NCBI GenBank assembly: GCA_003551805.1
Contig: PUNR01000042.1
Span: 1 to 11,549, forward strand
Length of the DNA stretch: 11,549 nucleotides
Direction: 5' to 3'
Source of the DNA: Loktanella sp.
GTDB taxonomy: Bacteria; Pseudomonadota; Alphaproteobacteria; Rhodobacterales; Rhodobacteraceae
Below the pieces are notes generated by a model. It did no database searches and was not told where the DNA came from. It was given only the letters and a program-made list of their open reading frames with translations. The translations under genes were made by a program, and so were the position numbers. Positions 6,112 through 11,549 of this stretch are shown here, piece by piece. Position 1 is the stretch's first letter. The number at the start of each line of letters is the position of its first letter.

Positions 6112-7104
6112 ATGCCACTGACAACACGCGCCTTCGGATCGACGGGCATCACCACCACCGCAATCGGGTTCGGCGCTTGGGCCATTGGCGGCACTTGGGG
6201 CGAAGTGACAGAAGCAGACGCCAAGGCGACGCTGAACGCAACGCTGGACGCCGGTGTCACCTTTCTGGACACAGCCGATGTCTATGGCGATGGCCGATCA
6301 GAAAGGTTGATCCGCGATGTGCTGGACAGCCGGACGGGTCCGCGCCCCTTTGTCGCCACCAAGGCCGGGCGGCGGCTGGACCCGCATCAGGCCCAAGGCT
6401 ACACCAAGGATAACCTGACTGCTTTTGTGGATCGCAGCCGGGATAATCTGGGCATGGATCAGCTGGATCTGTTGCAGCTGCATTGCCCCCCGACCGAGGT
6501 ATATTATGATCCGGCGGTTTTCCACGCGCTTGATGCGCTGGTCGAGGAAGGCAAGATCGCGCGCTATGGCGTGTCCGTCGAAAAGGTCGAAGAAGGGCTC
6601 AAGGCGATTGCGTTTCCCGACGTCGCCTCTGTCCAGATCATCTACAACATTTTCCGCCAACGGCCTGCCGCGCTTTTTCTTGCCGAGGCACAGCGCCGCG
6701 GCGTTGCGGTTATCGCGCGGGTTCCGCTGGCCAGCGGGGTATTGACGGGCAAGATGACCCGCGAAACCGCATTTGCCGATGACGACCACCGCAGTTTCAA
6801 CCGCGACGGTGCGGCCTTTGACAAAGGCGAAACCTTTTCCGGCGTTCCCTATGATGTGGCCTTGGCCGCGGTGGAAGAAATCCGCCCGCTGGTCCCCGGC
6901 GGCGCAACAATGGCGCAAATGGCACTGCGCTGGATTTTGATGAACGAGGCTGTTTCCGTCGTCATCCCCGGCGCGCGCAGACCCGATCAGTCGCAGGCCA
7001 ATGCCGATGCCGACGCGCTTGCGCCGTTGCCTGACGAGACGATGGAAAAGCTGCGTGAAATCTATGAAACGCGCATTGCGCCGCATGTCCACCAGCTTTG
7101 GTAG
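6112..7104 (+). CDS. Aldo/keto reductase family oxidoreductase
   Basis: A 330-residue cytoplasmic NAD(P)-dependent oxidoreductase with the (beta/alpha)8 aldo/keto reductase fold. All four catalytic residues are visible: Asp53 and Tyr58 in FLDTADVYGDGRSE, Lys84 in VATKAG, and His124 in LLQLHCPP. The cofactor-binding end motif is VVIPGARRPDQSQAN near residue 290. The N-terminal GFGAWAIGGTWG strand is typical of the group annotated as aldose dehydrogenases or general reductases. The substrate is not predictable; sugars or aliphatic aldehydes are usual. The ATG at 6112 is chosen because AAGGA ends nine bases before it; an in-frame TTG at 6103 is too close to that site. It is separated from the following operon by 130 nt containing a large inverted repeat, so it may be a separate unit. 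Shared strand and proximity still suggest related metabolism. Confidence 0.93.
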   Translation: MPLTTRAFGSTGITTTAIGFGAWAIGGTWGEVTEADAKATLNATLDAGVTFLDTADVYGDGRSERLIRDVLDSRTGPRPFVATKAGRRLDPHQAQGYTKDNLTAFVDRSRDNLGMDQLDLLQLHCPPTEVYYDPAVFHALDALVEEGKIARYGVSVEKVEEGLKAIAFPDVASVQIIYNIFRQRPAALFLAEAQRRGVAVIARVPLASGVLTGKMTRETAFADDDHRSFNRDGAAFDKGETFSGVPYDVALAAVEEIRPLVPGGATMAQMALRWILMNEAVSVVIPGARRPDQSQANADADALAPLPDETMEKLREIYETRIAPHVHQLW

Positions 7105-7114
7105 TCTGACGCGG

Positions 7115-7147
7115 TTCGGATAGCAGTCCCGACGTCATTTCGGATAG
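7115..7147 (+). repeat. Direct repeat TTCGGATAG, two copies 24 bp apart
   Basis: The exact 9-mer TTCGGATAG occurs at 7115-7123 and 7139-7147, between the stop of the aldo/keto reductase and the large inverted repeat. The 24-bp start-to-start spacing is close to two helical turns, so two copies could bind a regulator on one face of the DNA. The role is inference. Confidence 0.35.
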
Positions 7148-7150
7148 ACT

Positions 7151-7212
7151 TGAATACCTATGCAAAATCCGCTTGCCCGACTCGATGGGCTGCGGTATTG
7201 CATAGGTATTCA
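7151..7212 (+). repeat. 62-nt nested inverted repeat with 15-bp perfect arms, upstream of the HisD-like operon
   Basis: TGAATACCTATGCAA (7151-7165) and TTGCATAGGTATTCA (7198-7212) are perfect reverse complements. Inside them lie two more nearly concentric pairs: CCGC (7169-7172) with GCGG (7192-7195), and GCCC (7175-7178) with GGGC (7187-7190), leaving an 8-nt loop. The whole can fold as a long hairpin or cruciform. It ends 22 nt before the operon start codon. There is no T tract, so it is not a standard terminator for the reductase. It could be a pair of operator half-sites 47 bp apart, a leader RNA hairpin that would cover the region near the ribosome site, or the remnant of a small mobile repeat. 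Confidence 0.8.
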
Positions 7213-7234
7213 GTCACGAAACGGACGGACGATC

Positions 7235-8560
7235 ATGGAATATCTCAAGCAGGGCAAGACCGAGGCTGAACGCGCATCAGCGGATGCCGAATTGCGGCGC
7301 GGCGTGGAACAGGCGCTGGCAGATATCGCGCGCGACGGCGATCTGGCAGTGTCCGAAATGGCGCGTCGGTTTGACGGGCTGGAACGTGATACCTACCGTC
7401 TGTCCGATGCAGAAATTCAGGCGCTGATCGCCGAAGTCCCTGCTGATGATCTGGCCGATATCCGCTTTGCGCAGGAACAGGTCACGCAATTCGCCCGTAT
7501 CCAGCGCGACAGCATGAAAGATGTCGAGGTGGAAACCCTGCCCGGCGTGGTGCTTGGCCATCGCAATATCCCTGTGCAATCGGTGGGCTGTTATATCCCC
7601 GGCGGTAAGTTTCCGATGGTGGCCAGCGCGCATATGTCCGTCGCCACGGCCAAGGTCGCAGGCGTGCCGCGCATCGTGGCTTGCACCCCGCCGTTTCAGG
7701 GCCGCCCCAATGCCGCAGTCGTCGCCGCGATCCATATGGCGGGGGCGGATGAAATTCATGTGTTGGGCGGTATTCAGGCGATTGGCGCGATGGCGATTGG
7801 CACCCAGACGATGGAGCCTGTGCATATGCTGGTCGGCCCCGGCAATGCCTATGTCGCCGAGGCGAAACGCCAGCTGTTCGGCCGTGTCGGGATCGACCTG
7901 TTCGCAGGTCCGACCGAAACAATGGTCATTGCCGATGACACCGTGGATGCCGAACTTTGCGCAACTGACCTGCTGGGGCAGGCCGAGCATGGCTATGACA
8001 GCCCCGCCGTGCTGCTGACCACATCGCGCAAACTGGCCGAGGCGACCTTGGCCGAAATTGACCGCCTGCTGACGATCCTGCCCACGGCGCAAACCGCAGG
8101 CGCAAGCTGGCGCGATTATGGCGAGGTGATCCTGTGTGCCGATCATGACGAAATGCTGGCAGTCGCCAATGATATCGCGTCCGAACATGTGCAGGTCATG
8201 ACCGACCGCGATGATTGGTATCTGGACAATATGACTTGCTACGGCGCGCTGTTTCTGGGGCCCCGCACAAATGTTGCCAATGGTGACAAGGTGATTGGCA
8301 CCAACCACACGCTGCCGACGCGCAAGGCGGGGCGCTATACGGGCGGGCTTTGGGTTGGCAAGTTTCTGAAAACCCACAGCTATCAGCGCATCCTGACGGA
8401 CGAGGCAGCAGCCAGTATCGCAGCCTACGGATCGCGGCTGTGCATGATCGAAGGCTTTGTCGGCCATGCCGAGCAATGCAATATCCGCCTGCGCCGTTAT
8501 GGCGGCGTGAATGTGCCTTATGGGGCCAAGGCACCGCATCTGGTCAAGGCGGCGGAATGA
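7235..8560 (+). CDS. HisD-like NAD-dependent dehydrogenase (histidinol dehydrogenase family, HpsN-type catabolic paralogue)
   Basis: A 441-residue member of the histidinol dehydrogenase family. These zinc enzymes oxidise a primary alcohol through a bound aldehyde to a carboxylate with two NAD+. The family's functional residues are present: metal ligands Gln249 and His252 (GQAEHG), Asp351 (NGDKV) and His411 (VGHAEQ), the catalytic pair Glu317-His318 (ASEHVQV), and His358 in GTNHTLPT. The CYIPGG (119-124) and IDLFAGPTE (220-228) blocks are also typical. No his gene is nearby; the neighbours are catabolic. This points to a paralogue of the sulfopropanediol 3-dehydrogenase (HpsN) kind acting on a small polyhydroxy compound, rather than histidine synthesis. 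The substrate is not determinable by eye. The ATG at 7235 is taken because family homology starts at MEYLKQG; an upstream in-frame ATG at 7160 lies inside the inverted repeat. The ribosome site is weak (GGACGGACG). The stop overlaps the SDR start by 4 nt. Confidence 0.92.
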   Translation: MEYLKQGKTEAERASADAELRRGVEQALADIARDGDLAVSEMARRFDGLERDTYRLSDAEIQALIAEVPADDLADIRFAQEQVTQFARIQRDSMKDVEVETLPGVVLGHRNIPVQSVGCYIPGGKFPMVASAHMSVATAKVAGVPRIVACTPPFQGRPNAAVVAAIHMAGADEIHVLGGIQAIGAMAIGTQTMEPVHMLVGPGNAYVAEAKRQLFGRVGIDLFAGPTETMVIADDTVDAELCATDLLGQAEHGYDSPAVLLTTSRKLAEATLAEIDRLLTILPTAQTAGASWRDYGEVILCADHDEMLAVANDIASEHVQVMTDRDDWYLDNMTCYGALFLGPRTNVANGDKVIGTNHTLPTRKAGRYTGGLWVGKFLKTHSYQRILTDEAAASIAAYGSRLCMIEGFVGHAEQCNIRLRRYGGVNVPYGAKAPHLVKAAE

Positions 8561-9297
8561 TGCTGCCGCAGACCCCATCTTTCCGGCTGGACGGGCGGCG
8601 GGCGCTGGTGACGGGCGCGTCCTCGGGGATCGGGCTTGGCTGTGCCGTGGCGCTGGCCGGGGCGGGTGCGGATGTGACCTGCGTCGCGCGCCGTGCCGGA
8701 CCGCTGGAAGATATCGCGCGCCAGATCGGCGGGCGGGCGGTGCCCTGTGACATCACCGATCTGGATGCGCTGGCGGGGCTGTTCGATGCGCCTTTCGACA
8801 TTGTCGTCAACGCGGCGGGGCTGGCGCGGCACGGGCCTGCGCTGGACACCGCGCCGGATGATTTTGATGCGGTGATGTCGATCAATCTGCGGGCGGCCTA
8901 TTTTCTATCGCAAGCGGCGGCGCGTGGCATGATTGCGCAAGGTCGCGGGTCGATCATCCATATGTCCAGCCAGATGGGCCATGTCGGCGGGCCGGATCGC
9001 GCGGTTTATTGCGCGTCCAAGCACGCGATGGAAGGCATGGTCAAGGCGATGGCGCTGGAATGGGGGCCGCATCAGGTGCGGATCAACACGATCTGCCCGA
9101 CCTTCATCCGCACGCCGCTGACTGAACCGACCTTTGCCGATCCTGACCGCCGCGACTGGCTGATGCGCAACATCGCACTTGGCCGCGCGGGCGAGGTGAC
9201 GGACCTGATGGGCGCTGTTGTTTTCCTCGCCTCTGACGCGGCGGCGATGGTGACAGGCACGGCGCTGAAAGTTGATGGCGGCTGGACCGCCGCCTGA
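8557..9297 (+). CDS. SDR family oxidoreductase
   Basis: A 246-residue classical short-chain dehydrogenase/reductase, cytoplasmic, acting on a secondary alcohol or ketone with NAD(P). Visible motifs are the cofactor-binding TGASSGIG (19-26), CDITD (64-68) for the adenine ring, NAAG (85-88), catalytic Asn110, Ser in HMSSQ (135-139), Tyr151 and Lys155 in YCASK, and the usual C-terminal VDGGW. The basic residues in VARRAG after the second strand hint at NADP use. General similarity is to the gluconate 5-dehydrogenase / sugar-acid group. The start ATG 8557 overlaps the HisD-like stop in the ATGA arrangement, after AAGGCGG, which implies translational coupling. A second Met follows immediately and could be used instead. 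In DHPS and sugar-acid pathways, SDR and HisD-like enzymes often act on the same molecule, which fits a shared pathway here. Confidence 0.93.
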   Translation: MMLPQTPSFRLDGRRALVTGASSGIGLGCAVALAGAGADVTCVARRAGPLEDIARQIGGRAVPCDITDLDALAGLFDAPFDIVVNAAGLARHGPALDTAPDDFDAVMSINLRAAYFLSQAAARGMIAQGRGSIIHMSSQMGHVGGPDRAVYCASKHAMEGMVKAMALEWGPHQVRINTICPTFIRTPLTEPTFADPDRRDWLMRNIALGRAGEVTDLMGAVVFLASDAAAMVTGTALKVDGGWTAA

Positions 9298-9319
9298 CCC
9301 CCCTTTGAAAGGAAGAACA

Positions 9320-10285
9320 ATGACACCCGAACAGATGCGCACAAGGATCGTCCGTTATGGCGAGTTGGTGCCTTGCAAGACCGCCTTTATCGACGCCCAT
9401 ACGCCCGGATCGAACCAGAAGGAAAATTTCACCATCATCGGCGGTGGTGTGTCCGAAAGCCCCGATCAGCATGTGCATATCCGCGACACGCCCGGTTTCA
9501 ACATCGGTGCCGCTGGCCAGCCGCCGAAATGCCGCAACAGCCTGCATTCGCACCGCACGGCAGAGGTGTTTTTCATCCTCAAAGGCCGTTGGCGGTTTTT
9601 CTGGGGGCGTTACGGCACCGCGGGCGAGGTGGTGCTGGAAGAAGGCGATATCATCAATATCCCCACAGGCATTTTCCGCGGCTTTGAAAACATCGGCACC
9701 GATTACGGGATGATTACGGCGATCCTTGGCGGCGATGATGCTGGCGGCGGCGTGATCTGGGCCCCGCAGGTGATCGAGGATGCCCGCGCGCATGGGCTGG
9801 TTCTGGGTGCCAATGGCAAGCTTTACGACACCAAAAAGGGCGAAACCCTGCCGGATGGTGTCGGCCCGATGCCGGTGCTGACCGAAGAAGAGCTGAAAAG
9901 CTTTCCCGAACTCAGCGCACAAGAAGTGATCCCCGGCTATGTGGCGCGCTATCACGATCTGATGGCGCTGGCGGATAAGCGGCCTGCGTTGGTTATTGGT
10001 GAACATGGCGTCCTGCGTGACCGCCCCGGTTTCGAGGTGGATTTCATCAACCACAACACGCAGCAGGACGCCCCGGTCACCTCTGGCCGCAATGATGTGC
10101 TGATGGTGATGCGCGGGCATTGGCGGCTGTCATGGGATGGCGGTGCCGTGATCCTTGCCCCCGGTGACACCTGCGCCGTGCCGCCCGGATTGGCCTATCA
10201 ACTGGCACCGTCAATGTCGGGCGAAGCGAGCCTTTACCGCGCGCGCGATACCGATGACGCCGCTGGCCCGACATGGCGGGACTGA
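9320..10285 (+). CDS. Bicupin domain-containing protein of unknown function
   Basis: A 321-residue protein with two cupin barrels. The first (about 65-135) has motif 1 in full spacing, His76, His78 and Glu82 in HSHRTAEVFFILKG. Motif 2, GDIINIPTGIFRGFEN, has Arg120 where the third metal-binding His is expected. The second barrel (about 250-300) keeps the turn PGDTCAVPPG but lacks all usual metal ligands. Metal binding, if any, would thus use an incomplete site in the first barrel. This resembles gentisate-dioxygenase-like or sugar-isomerase-like bicupins only at fold level; I do not recognise a characterised orthologue. The start at 9320 is supported by AAAGGAAG just upstream; it follows the SDR by 22 nt. 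Its last 13 nt overlap the hydrolase gene. In this operon it may be an isomerase, epimerase or ligand-binding protein for the pathway substrate (inference). Confidence 0.88.
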   Translation: MTPEQMRTRIVRYGELVPCKTAFIDAHTPGSNQKENFTIIGGGVSESPDQHVHIRDTPGFNIGAAGQPPKCRNSLHSHRTAEVFFILKGRWRFFWGRYGTAGEVVLEEGDIINIPTGIFRGFENIGTDYGMITAILGGDDAGGGVIWAPQVIEDARAHGLVLGANGKLYDTKKGETLPDGVGPMPVLTEEELKSFPELSAQEVIPGYVARYHDLMALADKRPALVIGEHGVLRDRPGFEVDFINHNTQQDAPVTSGRNDVLMVMRGHWRLSWDGGAVILAPGDTCAVPPGLAYQLAPSMSGEASLYRARDTDDAAGPTWRD

Positions 10286-10968
10286 CGCTACCTTTGGTCC
10301 TGTTGCCCGGCATGATGTGCGATGCGCGGCTTTTTGCACCGCAGATCGCGCATCTGTCGGCGGGGCGCAGCATCATGGTCGCCGATCTGTCGCGGGATGC
10401 AACTATCACCGCCATGGCCGCCCGCGTGCTGGCAGAGGCCCCGCCGGTTTTCGCGCTGGCGGGTCTGTCGATGGGCGGCATCGTCGCGATGGAGGTGTTG
10501 CGCCAAGCCCCCGACCGCGTGGCGCGGCTGGCGCTGATCGCGACCAACCCGCTGGCCGAAACGGCAGAGGTGCAGGCAGGCCGCGCACCGCAGATGACAC
10601 GGGCGAAACGCGGTGATCTGGCGGGCCTCATGGCCGAGGCTTTCATCCCCCGCTATCTGGCCCACCCCGCGCCCGCGCTGGCCGATCTTTGCGCGCAAAT
10701 GGCTGCCGATCTGGGACCAAAGGTGTTTTTGCGGCAATCACAGGCGCTTGCGGGACGGCGTGACCAGACCGACACCTTGGCTGCTGTCACATGTCCCACG
10801 CTGATCCTGAGCGGGGAACTGGACCAGCTTTGCCCGCCCGCCCGCCATGATCTGATGCAGGACCTGATCCCTCATGCCCGCCGCGTCCGCTTGGCGGATA
10901 CTGGCCATTTGCCGGTGCTGGAAAACCCCCAACCCACGAACAAGGCTTTGTCGCAATGGTTGCTTTGA
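10273..10968 (+). CDS. Alpha/beta fold hydrolase
   Basis: A 231-residue hydrolase of the alpha/beta fold, probably cytoplasmic, since no signal peptide is present. The catalytic triad is readable: Ser66 in the nucleophile elbow GLSMGG, Asp184 in SGELDQLCPP and His212 in DTGHLPVLENP. The oxyanion-hole segment is LLPGMMCDARLF (10-21). The cap is short. Family members hydrolyse esters, lactones or carbon-carbon bonds; next to dehydrogenases and an RraA-type protein, a lactonase or enol-lactonase-like role is reasonable but inferred. The start ATG at 10273 lies inside the end of the cupin gene (13-nt overlap), and the stop overlaps the next gene by 13 nt. Confidence 0.91.
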   Translation: MAGLTLPLVLLPGMMCDARLFAPQIAHLSAGRSIMVADLSRDATITAMAARVLAEAPPVFALAGLSMGGIVAMEVLRQAPDRVARLALIATNPLAETAEVQAGRAPQMTRAKRGDLAGLMAEAFIPRYLAHPAPALADLCAQMAADLGPKVFLRQSQALAGRRDQTDTLAAVTCPTLILSGELDQLCPPARHDLMQDLIPHARRVRLADTGHLPVLENPQPTNKALSQWLL

Positions 10969-11549
10969 ACGAAACTGCCGCCGCGCTGTTGCGCGCGGTC
11001 GACACCCCCACAATCTGCAACGCCATCGAAGTGATCGAAGGCAAGCGCGGTTTTGACCGTTTCACGCGCGGCACGATGCTGGCCAGTGATGCAGGCGCTG
11101 TGCTTCTGGGGCAGGCACGCACCGCGCGGATCAGTGCGCTGGCACCGTCCCATGACCCTGTCGAGGTCGTGCGCGCAAGGCGGATGGACTATTACCGCCA
11201 CATGGCCGACGGCACCGGCCCGCGCATCGCCGTGGTGCAGGATATGGATGGTGCGGATGCCATCGGGGCCTTCTGGGGCGAGGTGAACACCACGATCCAC
11301 AAAGGGTTCGGCCTGTCAGGTGCGCTGACCAATGGCGTGATGCGCGATCTGGGTGATCTGGCCCCCGGTTTCGGGGTGCTCGCAGGGTCGATCGGCCCAT
11401 CACACGGGTTTGTGCATGTGACCGAGGTTGCCGTGCCCGTCACCGTTTTCGGCCTGACCATCGCACCGGATGATTGGGTCCATGCCGACCGCCATGGCGC
11501 TGTGGTGATCCCCGGCGATTACCTGCCCGAACTGCCTGCCGCCATCGCC
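10956..11549 (+). CDS. RraA family protein, probable aldolase/decarboxylase (partial, C-terminus beyond right edge)
   Basis: The first 198 residues of an RraA/HMG-aldolase-like protein; the family is usually 210-240 residues, so little is missing. Members include RNase E inhibitor RraA and metal-dependent 4-hydroxy-4-methyl-2-oxoglutarate/CHA aldolases and oxaloacetate decarboxylases. Visible motifs are VVQDMDGADAIGAFWGE (93-109), the GALTNGVMRDL block with Arg130-Asp131, and DRHGAVVIP (178-186). In aldolases a motif Asp-X20-Arg-Asp defines the site; here the first position is Glu109, and the usual Asp before Gly in the TDG turn is Asn126. The catabolic operon argues for an enzyme rather than an RNase regulator. 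The ATG at 10956 has AAGG about ten bases upstream and overlaps the hydrolase by 13 nt; a TTG at 10965 is an alternative. Confidence 0.88.
   Translation, partial: MVALNETAAALLRAVDTPTICNAIEVIEGKRGFDRFTRGTMLASDAGAVLLGQARTARISALAPSHDPVEVVRARRMDYYRHMADGTGPRIAVVQDMDGADAIGAFWGEVNTTIHKGFGLSGALTNGVMRDLGDLAPGFGVLAGSIGPSHGFVHVTEVAVPVTVFGLTIAPDDWVHADRHGAVVIPGDYLPELPAAIA

Noticed and set aside
6021..6413. 130-codon plus-strand open frame overlapping the start of the aldo/keto reductase
   Set aside because: It overlaps a well supported gene in another frame and has shadow-like His/Arg-rich composition.
6298..7092. 264-codon minus-strand open frame opposite the aldo/keto reductase
   Set aside because: Shadow of a gene whose four catalytic residues are all present on the plus strand.
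7235..8560. Histidine-biosynthetic hisD
   Set aside because: The family residues are present, but there are no his neighbours and the gene is embedded in a catabolic operon; a catabolic paralogue is more likely. A tree with true HisD would settle it.
7277..8578. 433-codon open frame on the minus strand opposite the HisD-like gene
   Set aside because: It mirrors a gene with complete catalytic motifs; long antisense frames are usual in GC-rich DNA. Its translation has no recognisable domain.
9104..10120. 338-codon minus-strand open frame opposite the SDR and cupin genes
   Set aside because: Antisense of two clear genes, rich in His/Arg/Gln as expected from shadow translation, with no motif.

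Overview
The window looks like a chromosomal segment of an alphaproteobacterium, most likely a marine Rhodobacterales (roseobacter-type) species. The reasons are a GC-rich coding style, a Tad-pilus locus, a lipoprotein that resembles the double-psi-barrel part of a SPOR protein family known from Rhodobacteraceae, and a catabolic operon built from HisD-like, SDR, cupin and RraA proteins. No rRNA, tRNA, CRISPR array, insertion sequence or phage gene was seen. The taxonomic call is inference from protein flavour only.

Layout. (1) Positions 1-929, minus strand: the start of a Tad (Flp) pilus locus. It holds a Flp pilin followed by a TadZ/CpaE-like atypical P-loop protein that runs off the left edge. 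(2) About 930-3726: a lower-GC accessory stretch with large intergenic gaps. It carries, both on the minus strand, a small RlpA-like lipoprotein without a SPOR domain and a soluble chemoreceptor-like protein whose signalling tip lies N-terminal to a Cache-type sensor. (3) 3727-5858, plus strand: a subtilisin-family (S8) lipoprotein protease with a C-terminal region that resembles an autotransporter. It is interrupted by one frameshift (one base missing near 4560) between the His and Ser of the catalytic triad. (4) 6112-7104, plus strand: an aldo/keto reductase with its own good ribosome binding site. (5) 7235-11549, plus strand: a tightly packed high-GC operon. Its order is HisD-like dehydrogenase, SDR, bicupin, alpha/beta hydrolase and an RraA-family protein (cut by the right edge). 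Three of the four junctions overlap by 4 or 13 nt.

The operon is the most likely site of something undescribed. An NAD-dependent alcohol-to-acid oxidase of the HisD/HpsN fold, a secondary-alcohol dehydrogenase, a hydrolase or lactonase, a sugar-binding-type cupin and an RraA-type aldolase/decarboxylase together suggest stepwise oxidation and cleavage of a small polyhydroxy compound (polyol, sugar acid or sulfonate). The substrate cannot be read from the sequence. The operon is preceded by a 62-nt near-perfect inverted repeat with 15-bp perfect arms (7151-7212), which may be an operator pair or an RNA hairpin controlling it.
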